Under the pieces are notes generated by a model. That model did no database searches, was not told where the DNA came from, and was given only the letters and a program-made list of their open reading frames with translations. A stretch of 64,000 nt of DNA, taken from NCBI RefSeq assembly GCF_013030985.1, contig NZ_WPYP01000004.1:186001-250000 (forward strand), given 5' to 3'. Within the stretch, counting starts at the first letter, position 1; each line of letters begins with the position of its first letter. Of the stretch, positions 35,819-44,708 are shown one piece after another. The translations under genes were made by a program, and so were the position numbers. This stretch comes from Ruegeria arenilitoris (GTDB lineage Bacteria > Pseudomonadota > Alphaproteobacteria > Rhodobacterales > Rhodobacteraceae).

Positions 35819-36108
35819 CAGAGGCTGTCCATTTTGCGGGCCAGCTTGGCGTCCAGCGCCGACAGGCCACCTACGTCATGGGTGGCCAGCGTCACCTCGA
35901 CCGTGCGATAGACGTTGGTCCACTCGGGGTGGTGGTTCCATTTCTCGGCGAAAATCGCCACCTGTGTCATCCAGCCGAAGGCATGTACGAAATCCTCGAA
36001 GATAAAGGTCTTGGTCATCGCATCCCGGCCTTCGACCATGGTCCAGCCATTCTTGAACAGCGGGTCCAGCAGCGGCCCGCGGGTCTCGGTCGACAAAAGT
36101 TCGGTCAT
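35815..36108 (-). CDS. phhB: Pterin-4a-carbinolamine dehydratase
   Basis: 97 residues, the normal size. It dehydrates 4a-hydroxytetrahydropterin to recycle the cofactor of aromatic amino acid hydroxylases. The signature is clear: [20 protein letters not shown] with the catalytic His pair, then [21 protein letters not shown] with the third His and closing Asp. No phenylalanine hydroxylase gene is in the window. Its stop follows a 4-base overlap with the FemAB-like gene downstream on the same strand, so the two are probably co-transcribed without an evident link in function. Confidence 0.95.
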   Translation of the reverse strand: MTELLSTETRGPLLDPLFKNGWTMVEGRDAMTKTFIFEDFVHAFGWMTQVAIFAEKWNHHPEWTNVYRTVEVTLATHDVGGLSALDAKLARKMDSLC

Positions 36109-37292
36109 TGCTGTTCCTCCGGGTTCAATTTCCTGAACGGGCCGTATTCCGTCAGGATCTCGATCTCTTCTCCCACTGCGGCGGCCTCGGCGTCCAGATA
36201 TTTTCGGATCGCATCGGCAAAACCCGGGTCACCGACCCAATGCAAGCTATGCGTGCGCGTGGGCAAATAGCCTCGCGCCAGCTTGTGTTCGCCCTGCGCC
36301 CCGGCCTCAACCCGGGCCAGGCCATGGGCAATGGCAAAATCAATCGCCCTATAGTAGCACAATTCGAAATGCAGGCAGGGGTGATGTTCGACGCAGCCCC
36401 AATAGCGGCCAAAAAGGGTTTCGCGCCCGATGAAATTCAGCGCCCCTGCAATCGTGTAACCGTCGCGTTCCGCCAGCACCAAGGCCATGTCACCCGCCAT
36501 AGTTTCCTGAGCGATATCAAAGAATTGGCGGGTCAGGTAGGGCACCCCCCATTTGCGCGACCCAGTATCCTGATAGAACCGCCAGAAGGCATCCCAATGC
36601 TCCGGGCGCAGCTCGTCGCCGGTCAGCGTGCGTATCTCACCGCCGAACCCGCAGGCCTGCGCCCGTTCCTTGCGGATATTCTTGCGCTTGCGCGAGGACA
36701 GTGCATCGAGAAACCCGTCGAAATCCGCATATGTATCATTGAGCCAGTGAAACTGCTGCGACGTGCGCAGCATCAGGCCCATCTGTTCGCCGGTGATGGC
36801 CTCATCTTCGGTGCAGAAGGTGGCGTGCAGCGATGACACCCGGTTGTCGGCGGCCAGCTGCACCGCGCCCTGTACCAGCGCCGACATCCCCACCGCCTCG
36901 TATCCCGGTCGCACCAGAAAGCGCCGCCCGGTAGCGGGGGTGAAGGGCACGGCGATCTGCAGCTTGGGATAGTACTGCCCACCTGCGTTTTCGTAGGCAT
37001 GGGCCCAGTTGTGGTCAAAGATGTATTCGCCCTGGCTGTGCGACTTGGCATACATGGGCGCCGCCCCGATCAGCATCCCGTCCAGATAGGCGGTCAGATA
37101 TTGCGGCTGCCAGCCGGTACCACGCCCGACCGAGCCGCTGTTTTCCAGCGCCGACAGGAACCGATAGGTGGTGAACGGGTCCAGTGGCCGCCCGCCATCG
37201 GCGGCCTCGGGGCAGGCGCAACTGTCCCAATCCTCGGCAGAAATCTGCGACAGCGACCCCAGAACCTGAACTTCGATTTGCGCCTGATCCAT
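36105..37292 (-). CDS. FemAB-like GNAT-fold protein (peptidoglycan biosynthesis family)
   Basis: 395 residues. It matches the large bacterial family once called peptidogalycan biosynthesis protein: [66 protein letters not shown], and [16 protein letters not shown], then [26 protein letters not shown]. It has a tandem GNAT fold like FemX/FemAB, which add amino acids from aminoacyl-tRNA; in Gram-negative bacteria the substrate is unknown. Cytosolic, no signal. The Arg/Lys-rich central segment may bind RNA. Starts with ATG after GGAGGG; overlaps phhB by 4 bases. Confidence 0.88.
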   Translation of the reverse strand: MDQAQIEVQVLGSLSQISAEDWDSCACPEAADGGRPLDPFTTYRFLSALENSGSVGRGTGWQPQYLTAYLDGMLIGAAPMYAKSHSQGEYIFDHNWAHAYENAGGQYYPKLQIAVPFTPATGRRFLVRPGYEAVGMSALVQGAVQLAADNRVSSLHATFCTEDEAITGEQMGLMLRTSQQFHWLNDTYADFDGFLDALSSRKRKNIRKERAQACGFGGEIRTLTGDELRPEHWDAFWRFYQDTGSRKWGVPYLTRQFFDIAQETMAGDMALVLAERDGYTIAGALNFIGRETLFGRYWGCVEHHPCLHFELCYYRAIDFAIAHGLARVEAGAQGEHKLARGYLPTRTHSLHWVGDPGFADAIRKYLDAEAAAVGEEIEILTEYGPFRKLNPEEQQ

Positions 37293-37337
37293 ATGCCCTC
37301 CGCGTCTGACCTTTATCTGTGACGGAGGGGGACGGGT

Positions 37338-38105
37338 TCAACCCGGATGTGGGGCCAAATAGCCTTCGAAGGTCACATTGTCGGCAACCTCGCGGGCCTG
37401 TGCCTCTTGTTCGGGCGATCGCACCGTCCAACACAGAATCGGCACGCCCTGCGCTTTCAGCTCGGCCACGCGGGGACGGGACAGGTCTGCGGCCTCATGG
37501 CTGATGAAACTGGCACCGACCCGGTCAAAATCGGGGATGTCGCGCAAATGATCACAAACCTTCTGCGGCAACAGCTCGACCTTGGGCTGATAGGAACACG
37601 TCACGATGCCGCGCGGCAGGTGCGGCGCAAGGCGCGCCAGTTCAGCCACCGAATTGGGGTTGAACGACATCAGCGCCACCGGCCCATCATAGCCCTGCAG
37701 CGCGCGCACCGCGTCCGCCTCAAGCGGCCCAACATCGGGACCCATCGCGCCGTCCTGGTCCTTGAATTCGATCAGCAGCGGTACCTTGCCGCCCACCATC
37801 TCGAGCACCTCATCCAGTGTCGGGATTCCATCATCTGCGTGCAGCAGCTGTGTGTCCTGTGCCTGGGCCGCTGAGATCTGTTGAATCGGGCCGGACTGTC
37901 CGGTCAGGCGTGTCATGTCATAGTCATGAAACACCATCGCTTGGTTGTCCGAGGTCAGTTGCAGATCGATCTCGATGCCGTACCCGGCCTCGATCGCGGC
38001 TTGAATGGCCGCCCGGCTGTTTTCCGGGCGGTTGTCCGATTTGTCATGCAGCGCCCGATGCGCGATCGGGGTCTGCAAGAACACGGAAGGCAGAGACGGT
38101 GTCAT
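37338..38105 (-). CDS. Glycerophosphodiester phosphodiesterase family protein
   Basis: 255 residues with the TIM-barrel GDPD pattern: IAHRALHDKSDNRPENSRAAIQAAIEAGYGIEIDLQLTSDNQAMVFHDYDMTRLTG. This contains the catalytic His-Arg, the ENS/T segment, the metal ligands E-x-D and the second catalytic His in VFHDYDM. No signal peptide, so cytosolic. It cleaves glycerophosphodiesters or other phospholipid-derived diesters to glycerol-3-phosphate. Its start overlaps the stop of the RidA gene by 4 bases. Confidence 0.93.
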   Translation of the reverse strand: MTPSLPSVFLQTPIAHRALHDKSDNRPENSRAAIQAAIEAGYGIEIDLQLTSDNQAMVFHDYDMTRLTGQSGPIQQISAAQAQDTQLLHADDGIPTLDEVLEMVGGKVPLLIEFKDQDGAMGPDVGPLEADAVRALQGYDGPVALMSFNPNSVAELARLAPHLPRGIVTCSYQPKVELLPQKVCDHLRDIPDFDRVGASFISHEAADLSRPRVAELKAQGVPILCWTVRSPEQEAQAREVADNVTFEGYLAPHPG

Positions 38106-38557
38106 TGGACCTCGAAGATACCTTCGATTTCGACGGCCACGCCCAGCGGCAGCGCGGCGGCACTGACGGCCGAACGGGAATGGCGACCAGCGTCGCCCAG
38201 CGCTTCGACCAGGAAATCGGACGCGCCATTGATCACCTGCGGCTGCGCGGTGAAATCGGCGGTCGAGTTCACGAAACCGGTCAGCTTGATCACACGCACC
38301 AGCTTTTCAATATCACCACCACAGGCCGCCTTGACCTGGGCCAGCAGGTTGATGGCGCAGACCTTTGCGGCCGCGGCACCAGCCTCAATTCCCATGTCAT
38401 CGCCCAGCTTGCCGGTGATCAGATCATCATCCTTGGAAATCTGACCCGACACATAGACGATGTTGCCGACCCGCACGAAGGGGACGTAATTCGCTGCCGG
38501 TGCGGGCGCGTCCGGCAGATTGACGCCGAGGCTTTCCAGTTTCGCTGCGATGCTCAT
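38102..38557 (-). CDS. RidA-family enamine/imine deaminase
   Basis: 151 residues, YjgF/RidA fold of the longer subgroup that starts IAAKLESLGVNLP. Family marks: PFVRVGNIVYVSGQISKDDD, KVCAINLLAQVKAACGGDIEKLVRVIKLTGFVNS and HSRSAVSAAALPLGVAVEIEGIFEV, including the Arg that binds the carboxylate. RidA hydrolyses reactive enamines from PLP enzymes, protecting metabolism; subgroup enzymes can differ. Coupled by a 4-base overlap to the GDPD gene. Confidence 0.92.
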   Translation of the reverse strand: MSIAAKLESLGVNLPDAPAPAANYVPFVRVGNIVYVSGQISKDDDLITGKLGDDMGIEAGAAAAKVCAINLLAQVKAACGGDIEKLVRVIKLTGFVNSTADFTAQPQVINGASDFLVEALGDAGRHSRSAVSAAALPLGVAVEIEGIFEVQ

Positions 38558-38847
38558 GAGGTTTCCTCCAAATCTTGAGTCGCGGCGAAGCTAACCGGGA
38601 CGGGCAAATTCGGAAAGTCAGAAAACGGGGATGGACCTGCCCGAAAGGTGGGCGTAACTCTTCTTATTCCGAACAGTTGAAGCGGTGTCGCTTTACCTCG
38701 GCCCATCGGGCGGGTTAAACGCTTTCTGTTTCATATTGGTTGTGAAACGTATATGTGACGTCGGATTGGGCCCCGCTATGTGGCCATAGGCAGTATTGAT
38801 TGATAGTTCGGGTCAACGACCCCGAATGGTTTGGAGTTGCAAAGACC

Positions 38848-39663
38848 GTGTTGAGCAGACCCCGCCTGAAACACCTGATCGTTCTGTCCCTGATGACAGT
38901 CCTGAGCGCCTGCGCCACGCAGCCTCCGGAAGGGACCCCGACAAATGAGGTGTTCGATCCCTATGAAAGAAACAACCGGGGCATTCACAAATTCAACCTG
39001 GGCGTTGACCGGTTTCTGTTTCGCCCGGCGTCGAAAGGGTACGTCAAGATCGTGCCCGATCCGATGGTGACCAGCTTCAGCAATTTCGCCGAGAACCTGT
39101 CATTGCCAAGCCAAGCAGTGGATTACCTGCTGCAGGGCAACCCCAAGCAATCCGGCAATGCGTTGCTGCGCTTTGTCATCAACATGACGGTTGGCGGTGC
39201 GGGTCTGTCTTCACCAGCTGACGAGCTGGACCTGCCCCCCGTGGACACCGATTTCGGGGAAACCCTGCACGTTTGGGGCGTGGGCGAAGGCGCCTATGTC
39301 GAGCTGCCGCTCTACGGCCCGTCAACCCAGCGGGATGCCATCGGGGTCGTGGTCAACCTGTTCACCAACCCAATTGACTTCGCCCCCACACGACCGGCCG
39401 ACAATCTGGGCGTTTACGCCGAAATCGTACGCCGGATGGGCGATCGGGGCCGGTTCTCGGATACGGTCGACTCGATTCTTTATGAAAGTGCAGACAGTTA
39501 CGCGCAGGCCCGCACAATCTACATCCAAAATCGCCGCTTCGAACTGGCCCGCGATGATGAGGAAGCCTATCTGGGTCTTTATGACGACCCCTATGCTGAA
39601 ACCGGGACCGACCCTGTCAGGGACCCCTACCTAGACCCCTACGAGGACCCCTATGCCGAATAA
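38848..39663 (+). CDS. mlaA: MlaA/VacJ-family outer membrane lipid-asymmetry lipoprotein
   Basis: 271 residues from GTG 38848. A TTG directly follows; both put lipobox LSAC at the right place (Cys22). The VacJ domain is evident: FDPYERNNRGIHKFNLGVDRFLFRPASKGY, FAENLSLPSQAVDYLLQGN, ETLHVWGVGEGAYVELPLYGPSTQRDAIG. It removes misplaced phospholipids from the outer leaflet with MlaC. An odd C-terminus repeats DPY units (DDPYAE, RDPYLDPYEDPYAE). The 290 bases upstream hold only weak structure (GTTTCA/TGAAAC at 38727-38747). The stop overlaps mlaC by 11 bases. The inner-membrane mlaFEDB genes are not in the window. Confidence 0.93.
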   Translation: MLSRPRLKHLIVLSLMTVLSACATQPPEGTPTNEVFDPYERNNRGIHKFNLGVDRFLFRPASKGYVKIVPDPMVTSFSNFAENLSLPSQAVDYLLQGNPKQSGNALLRFVINMTVGGAGLSSPADELDLPPVDTDFGETLHVWGVGEGAYVELPLYGPSTQRDAIGVVVNLFTNPIDFAPTRPADNLGVYAEIVRRMGDRGRFSDTVDSILYESADSYAQARTIYIQNRRFELARDDEEAYLGLYDDPYAETGTDPVRDPYLDPYEDPYAE

Positions 39664-40261
39664 CACTTTGAACCGACGCGGTTTTATTGCCACCGGCCTG
39701 GCCGGTGTTATGCTGACCGCTCTTCCCGCCTTTGCCCAGACCGAAGCCAGCGCCAAGGCGCTGGTCGTCAGTGTCGTGGACGACATCAACCGCGTGATCG
39801 CTTCGGGCAAATCCGAAAAAGCGATGATCCGCGATTTCGAGAAGATTTTCGTGCAATATGCCGATGTGCCGATCATGGCGCGCTATGTGCTGGGCGCCGA
39901 TGGCCGTTCGGCCAGCCCGTCGCAGCTGAAACAATTCACCAGGGCGTTTCAGGGCTATATCTCGACCAAATACGGCCGCCGCTTCCGTGAATTCATCGGT
40001 GGGCAGGTGACCGTGCGCAATGCCCGCAAGATCAAGGCAGGTTACGAGGTACGCACCTCGGTCAAGCTGCAGGGATCGTCGCCGTTCGAAGTGACCTTCC
40101 TTGTTTCGGACAAATCGGGCCGCGACAAGTTCTTCAACATGTTCATCGAAGGGGTGAATATGCTGCTGACCGAACGGACCGAGATCGGCGCGATGCTGGA
40201 TGCACGCGGTGGCGATCTGAACCGTCTGATCAAGGACATGAAGAAGAACAAGGTCAGCTGA
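39653..40261 (+). CDS. mlaC: MlaC-family periplasmic phospholipid carrier
   Basis: 202 residues. The signal starts NNTLNRRGFIATGLAG with a twin-arginine-like RRGF, cut after AFAQ. The mature part has the Ttg2D/MlaC pattern: DDINRVIASGKSEKAMIRDFEKIFVQYADVPIMARYVLG, FTRAFQGYISTKYGRRFREFIGG, and PFEVTFLVSDKSGRDKFFNMFIEGVNMLLTERTEIGAML. It ferries phospholipid between MlaA and the inner-membrane complex. ATG 39653 lies inside the end of mlaA in another frame; a GAGGA site lies inside mlaA. A strong shared terminator follows. Confidence 0.94.
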   Translation: MPNNTLNRRGFIATGLAGVMLTALPAFAQTEASAKALVVSVVDDINRVIASGKSEKAMIRDFEKIFVQYADVPIMARYVLGADGRSASPSQLKQFTRAFQGYISTKYGRRFREFIGGQVTVRNARKIKAGYEVRTSVKLQGSSPFEVTFLVSDKSGRDKFFNMFIEGVNMLLTERTEIGAMLDARGGDLNRLIKDMKKNKVS

Positions 40262-40279
40262 CCCGGTTCGCCGTTCAAA

Positions 40280-40315
40280 AAAAGCGCCGCGCGAAGCCAA
40301 TCGCGCGGCGCTTTT
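40280..40315. terminator. Bidirectional Rho-independent terminator between mlaC and the ABC operon
   Basis: A perfect 15-bp stem: AAAAGCGCCGCGCGA (40280-40294) with TCGCGCGGCGCTTTT (40301-40315), 6-base loop. A runs on the left and T runs on the right make it work for mlaC on the plus strand and the ABC ATPase gene (ending at 40320) on the minus strand. Confidence 0.95.
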
Positions 40316-40319
40316 GCGT

Positions 40320-41417
40320 TCAGTTCAGGCGTTCGCCGGTTTCCTTGGCAAAGTAGGACACTTTGCTCATGTCAAAGGCGAGGTTCAGCATCTTGCCCGC
40401 CTGCGCGCTGGTTTCCGCGTGCAGACGCGCAGTGACCTGCTTGCCGCCCAGTTCCGACACCACATAAGTGTCGGCGCCTGCGGGTTCGACCATGTCGACA
40501 AGGCATTCGGCCTCTTGCACGCCGGCACCGGCTCGGAAACCTGCCTCGGCGATATCTTCGGGGCGCAGACCAAGGATCACGTCCTTGGGCAGTGACAGAT
40601 CGCGGGTATCTTTCAGCACCAATGTCTCACCCGTTTCGCGGGCGATGGCAATCTCGGTGCCCGAGCCGTTCTTGGTCGCCTGCGCCGGGATCAGGTTCAT
40701 TGCGGGCGAGCCCATGAAATCGGCCACAAACAGGTTGGCCGGATTGTTGTAGATCTCGGCCGGGGTGCCGATCTGCTGCACGACGCCGCCTTTCAGGACC
40801 ACGATCTTGGTCGCCAGCGTCATGGCTTCGATCTGGTCATGGGTCACGTAGACGATCGAAGCATCCAGCGTCTGGTGCAGCTTCTTGATCTCGGTCCGCA
40901 TCTCGACCCGCAACTTGGCGTCGAGGTTGGACAGCGGTTCATCAAACAGGAACAGCTTGGGGTCGCGCACCAGTGCCCGGCCCATCGCCACCCGCTGACG
41001 CTGACCACCCGACAACTGGCTGGGGCGGCGGTTCAGCAGCGGCTCGATCTGCAGCAGTTGGGCGACCTCTTTCAGCTTGGCGTCCTGCGTGGCCTGATCG
41101 ACCCCGCGCACTTTCATGCCAAAGGTGATGTTCTTGGCCACCGACATGGTCGGATACAAAGCGTAGGATTGGAACACCATCGCGATGTCCCGGTCCTTGG
41201 GGCTGACATGGGTCATGTCGTTGCCGCCGATGGACAAGGTGCCGCCGGTGATCTCCTCAAGCCCGGCAATACAGTTCAGCAGGGTAGATTTACCGCAGCC
41301 CGAGGGGCCGACCAGCACCAGGAAGTCGCCCGGTTCGATCGAGATGTTGATGTCCTTGAGAATTTCGACGGGGCCGTAATTCTTGTAGAGTTTGTTGATA
41401 TCAAGGATGGGAGCCAT
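40320..41417 (-). CDS. Sugar ABC transporter ATP-binding protein (MalK/UgpC type)
   Basis: 365 residues. Energises the transporter encoded just upstream. Walker A GPSGCGKST (about 38-46), Q-loop in VFQSYALYP, signature LSGGQRQR, Walker B LFLFDEPLSNLDAKLR, switch His in VYVTHDQIEA. The C-terminal part (about 240-365) is the TOBE regulatory domain typical of MalK-like ATPases; LRPEDIAEAG is its usual entry. It follows the second permease after 5 bases. Last gene of the operon before the bidirectional terminator. Confidence 0.95.
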   Translation of the reverse strand: MAPILDINKLYKNYGPVEILKDINISIEPGDFLVLVGPSGCGKSTLLNCIAGLEEITGGTLSIGGNDMTHVSPKDRDIAMVFQSYALYPTMSVAKNITFGMKVRGVDQATQDAKLKEVAQLLQIEPLLNRRPSQLSGGQRQRVAMGRALVRDPKLFLFDEPLSNLDAKLRVEMRTEIKKLHQTLDASIVYVTHDQIEAMTLATKIVVLKGGVVQQIGTPAEIYNNPANLFVADFMGSPAMNLIPAQATKNGSGTEIAIARETGETLVLKDTRDLSLPKDVILGLRPEDIAEAGFRAGAGVQEAECLVDMVEPAGADTYVVSELGGKQVTARLHAETSAQAGKMLNLAFDMSKVSYFAKETGERLN

Positions 41418-41422
41418 GGGTC

Positions 41423-42322
41423 TTATCCCTTCACTGAGCCAGCGGTCAGACCGCGGATGAAATACTTACCGGCGACGACATAAACGAGCAGCGTCGGCAG
41501 ACCCGCGATAATCGCGGCAGCCATGTCGACGTTGTATTCTTTGACGCCGGTGGTGGAGTTTACGATGTTGTTGAGCGCCACGGTCACGGGCTGCGTGCCC
41601 GCCTGGCTGAACGACACGCCGAACAGGAAGTCGTTCCAGATCTGCGTGAACTGCCAGATCACGGTCACCACGATGATGGGCAGCGACAGCGGCAGGAAGA
41701 TCGACCAGAAAATCCGCAGGAATCCCGCGCCGTCCACCCGGGCGGCCTTGGTCAGCTCGGCCGGAATGGTGACATAGTAGTTGCGGAAGAACAGCGTGGT
41801 GAAGCCCAGCCCGTAAATCACATGGACAAAGATCAGGCCCGGAATGGTTCCGGCGATGCCCATCATGCCCAACAGGCGCGCCATCGGCAGCAGAACAACC
41901 TGAAACGGGATGAAGCAGCCAAACAGCATCAGCGAGAAGATGATGTTCGCGCCTTTGAACCGCCACTGCGCCACGACATAGCCATTCAGCGCGCCCAGCA
42001 GGGTCGAGATGGCCACGGCAGGCACGGCGATCAGGACCGAGTTCCAGAAGTAAGGCCGCAGACCTTCACACTGGATACCGGTACAGGCGCCGGACCATGC
42101 GGTTTTCCAGGCGTCAAAGCTGACCTCGCGGGGCAGTGAGATCAGGCTGCCGGTGCGGATTTCCTCAAGGCTTTTCAGCGATGTGGTCAACATCACGAAC
42201 AGCGGCATCAGGTAATACAGCGCGAACAGGCCCAGCAGGACATACAGCAGCCAACGCAGGGCGATCTTGCCAGTGGCGCTTTGGGTACGGGTTTCGGTAT
42301 GGGGCATCGACAGATCAGTCAT
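41423..42322 (-). CDS. Sugar ABC transporter permease, MalG type
   Basis: 299 residues with six membrane helices: first at about 25-45, the rest between 85 and 290. The EAA loop that docks on the ATPase is PAELTKAARVDGAGFLRIFWSIFLPLSLPI. Longer periplasmic loop at 60-80 (CTGIQCEGLR) contains two cysteines. By order and similarity of the binding protein it should import glucose or a related hexose. The start overlaps the other permease gene by 8 bases. Confidence 0.94.
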   Translation of the reverse strand: MTDLSMPHTETRTQSATGKIALRWLLYVLLGLFALYYLMPLFVMLTTSLKSLEEIRTGSLISLPREVSFDAWKTAWSGACTGIQCEGLRPYFWNSVLIAVPAVAISTLLGALNGYVVAQWRFKGANIIFSLMLFGCFIPFQVVLLPMARLLGMMGIAGTIPGLIFVHVIYGLGFTTLFFRNYYVTIPAELTKAARVDGAGFLRIFWSIFLPLSLPIIVVTVIWQFTQIWNDFLFGVSFSQAGTQPVTVALNNIVNSTTGVKEYNVDMAAAIIAGLPTLLVYVVAGKYFIRGLTAGSVKG

Positions 42323-43187
42323 TTTTAGCCCTCAGCTCTGAGTAAAGGTAAGGAACCACGATGGCAAAGACGACCAGCATCATGATCATCGCGGAGGAAG
42401 CCGCCTGACCGATATCGCCGCGCGAAAAGGCCATTGCGTACATGTAGGTTGCCGGCAGATCGGTCGCGTAACCCGGACCGCCGCCCGTCAGGGCGATGAC
42501 AAGGTCAAAGCTCTTGATCGCAAGGTGGGCCAGCACGATGAAGGCGGACAGGAAGATCGGAGCCATCGAGGGGATGATAATGGCGGTATAGATGCGCCAT
42601 GTGGGGATACCATCGACCTGCGCGGCCTTGATGATCTCACCATCCACCGAGCGCAGCCCGGCGAGGAACAGCGCCATCACAAAGCCCGAGCTCTGCCAGA
42701 TCGCGGCGATCACGATGGTGTAGATCGCGTAATCGGGGTTCACCAGCCAGTCGAACTCGAAATTTGTAAAGCCCCAACCCTGCACCATGGATTCAATGCC
42801 CAGACCCGGGTTCAAAATCCACTTCCACGCAGTACCGGTCACGATCATCGACAGCGCCATCGGATACAGATAGATCGTCCGGATGGCCCCTTCGACGCGG
42901 ATTTTCTGATCCAGCAGGATCGCCAGCAACAGGCCCAGCACCATTGCGATCACGATGAACAGCGCGCCAAAGATATACAGGTTGTTGATTGCCGTATCCC
43001 AGCGGGGCGAGTCGAACAGGCGTTCATACTGGATGAAGCCCTTGATCTCGTATTTCGGCAGCAGTTTCGATCGGGTTAGCGACACCCAAGCCGTCCATCC
43101 GATAAAGCCGTAGACAAAAATCAATACGGCAATGAACGACGGTGCCAGCACCACCTTGGGCAGGTGGTTTTCCAGCCATTCGGACAT
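42315..43187 (-). CDS. Sugar ABC transporter permease, MalF type
   Basis: 290 residues and six membrane helices. The EAA loop is GEIIKAAQVDGIPTWRIYTAIIIPSMAPIFLSAF. N-terminal ENHLPKVVLAPSFIAVLIFVYGFIGWTAWVSLTRSKLLP is the first helix; the protein lacks the large periplasmic domain of enteric MalF. Pairs with the MalG-type permease downstream. It follows the binding-protein gene after 59 bases that contain a strong hairpin. GGAGGAAAAA lies before the ATG. Confidence 0.94.
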   Translation of the reverse strand: MSEWLENHLPKVVLAPSFIAVLIFVYGFIGWTAWVSLTRSKLLPKYEIKGFIQYERLFDSPRWDTAINNLYIFGALFIVIAMVLGLLLAILLDQKIRVEGAIRTIYLYPMALSMIVTGTAWKWILNPGLGIESMVQGWGFTNFEFDWLVNPDYAIYTIVIAAIWQSSGFVMALFLAGLRSVDGEIIKAAQVDGIPTWRIYTAIIIPSMAPIFLSAFIVLAHLAIKSFDLVIALTGGGPGYATDLPATYMYAMAFSRGDIGQAASSAMIMMLVVFAIVVPYLYSELRAKND

Positions 43188-43208
43188 TTTTTCCTCCGGG
43201 AGAAAAGA

Positions 43209-43238
43209 GGTTCTGCCCCGCAGTATAGGGGCAGAACC
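43209..43238 (-). promoter_or_regulatory. Intercistronic hairpin after the sugar-binding protein gene
   Basis: GGTTCTGCCCC (43209-43219) and GGGGCAGAACC (43228-43238) form a perfect 11-bp stem with an 8-base loop, in the gap between the binding-protein stop and the first permease start. Such hairpins commonly protect the binding-protein mRNA and lower permease expression. No T tract, so it is not a strong terminator. Confidence 0.7.
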
Positions 43239-43246
43239 GGTTCGGA

Positions 43247-44491
43247 TCAGTAGCTGTTGGCCACTGCGTCCGCCAGTTGCTGAACCGCGTCAGCCGAGGA
43301 CATATCCGAGTTGAAGTGAGCGGTCACAACATCAGTGATTGCGCCGGACTGCGACCCGCGCAGTGCCATGCCATGGGCGTAAGACGGCAACAGCGAGCCA
43401 CCTGCCGAAGTCGAACCCATATCTTCGGCCGACAGGTTGGCGCAGATGTCAAAGTCATCCAGCGCAACGTCGGTGCGTGCAGGGATCGAGCCTTTGTTCA
43501 GGTTGAACACTTTCTGGAAGTTCGGCGCGACGATCAGCTTGGCCAGCAGGTCCTGACCGGCTTTCTTGTCGTCACCGTCCACGTTGAACATGGCAAAGCT
43601 GTCGACGTTGTACAGATATCCGTCGCCGGGGGTCGAGGCGCACAGGAAATCTTCGCCGGGTTTCTTGCCTGCAGCCAGGAATTCACCCTTAGCCCAGTCG
43701 CCCATGATCTGGAACGCCGCTTCGCCGTTCATCACCATCGCGGTGGCAAGGTTCCAGTCGCGGCCCGAGAAGTTCTCGTCCACATAGCCACGCAGTGTCC
43801 GCATCTGGTCGAATACCTGAACCATGGTGTCCGAGGTCAGCGCCTCGGGGTCCAGATCAACCAAAGCCTTCTGGAAGAACTCGGGCCCGCCAATGCCCAG
43901 AACCACTGTTTCGAACACAGTTGCGTCCTGCCATGCCTGACCACCATGGGCCAGCGGGATCACCCCAGCGGCCTGCAGCTTGTCAGCGGCGGCGTTGAAT
44001 TCGTCCCATGTGGTCGGCATCTCGATACCGTTCGCGGCCAGAACGTCCGCGTTGGCCCAGATCCAGTCGACGCGGTGCACGTTCACCGGCGCGGCGCACC
44101 AGGTGCCTTCGCACATCATGTGACCCGCGATCGAGGCGGGTAGCACGTCGGCCCAGCCTTCGGCCTCGGCCACGCTCGAGATATCGGCCAGAACGCCCTC
44201 TTCGTACCATTCCTGAATGGCGGGGCCTTTCAGCTGAACGGCGGTCGGCGCGTTGCCGGCCAGAACACGGGCGCGCAGCGCGGTCATCGCCGCATCACCG
44301 CCACCGCCGGCAACCGGCATATCGGTCCAGGTGCCACCGTTCGAGGCGAACTCTTCCTGAAGAACGGCCACCGATTTGGCCTCACCACCCGAAGTCCACC
44401 AATGCAGAACTTCAGCCTGCGGCTCGGCCAGAACCGACGTTCCGGCCACCACGGCCAGAGTCGATGCAGTGGCAAATACAAAACGCTTCAT
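43247..44491 (-). CDS. Periplasmic glucose/mannose-type sugar-binding protein
   Basis: 414 residues. Signal peptide MKRFVFATASTLAVVAGTSV, cut near ALAEP. The mature N-terminus EVLHWWTSGGEAKSVAVLQEEF and VAGGGGDAAMTALRARVLAGNAPTAVQLKGPAIQEW match glucose-binding proteins of the Pseudomonas GtsA and Thermus type; the WWTSGGE stretch is in their sugar site. Four cysteines may form two disulphides (MMCEGTWCAAP; FLCAST, DICANL). It feeds the two permeases and ATPase downstream. ATG 44491 is set by GGAGGAG. The divergent two-component pair is the likely regulator, as gltR/gtrS is for gts in Pseudomonas. Confidence 0.93.
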   Translation of the reverse strand: MKRFVFATASTLAVVAGTSVLAEPQAEVLHWWTSGGEAKSVAVLQEEFASNGGTWTDMPVAGGGGDAAMTALRARVLAGNAPTAVQLKGPAIQEWYEEGVLADISSVAEAEGWADVLPASIAGHMMCEGTWCAAPVNVHRVDWIWANADVLAANGIEMPTTWDEFNAAADKLQAAGVIPLAHGGQAWQDATVFETVVLGIGGPEFFQKALVDLDPEALTSDTMVQVFDQMRTLRGYVDENFSGRDWNLATAMVMNGEAAFQIMGDWAKGEFLAAGKKPGEDFLCASTPGDGYLYNVDSFAMFNVDGDDKKAGQDLLAKLIVAPNFQKVFNLNKGSIPARTDVALDDFDICANLSAEDMGSTSAGGSLLPSYAHGMALRGSQSGAITDVVTAHFNSDMSSADAVQQLADAVANSY

Positions 44492-44620
44492 TACGTGTCT
44501 CCTCCCTGAGAACTTTGTGACTGCAAACGCAGCGATGCCCGACATACTGCGCCCAGATTGCTGTCTGGCAACGCGGAATCCGCACCCAAGCCCGGCCAAG
44601 GCCCAAATTTTCACCGCTTT

Positions 44621-44666
44621 TGTTACAGCGTGTTACGTTGGTATTGAATCTGTTTCCGTTCGTTAC
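44621..44666. promoter_or_regulatory. 10-bp-periodic TGTTAC repeat array (candidate OmpR-type operator)
   Basis: TGTTAC occurs at 44621 and 44631, TGTTTC at 44651 and CGTTAC at 44661, each start an exact multiple of 10 bases apart. Ten-base direct repeats in helical phase are the usual site of OmpR/PhoB-type response regulators. The array lies between the divergent sugar-transport operon and the two-component genes and ends 43 bases before the regulator start, so it could control both. Confidence 0.6.
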
Positions 44667-44708
44667 AATGGACGGTACAGAGGAGCAGAAATTGGGAGGA
44701 CAAGCCGC

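Noticed and set aside
44376..44708. N-terminal extension of the response regulator
   Set aside because: It would overlap the divergent binding-protein gene and operator; GTG 44709 has GGGAGG and begins the receiver fold correctly.
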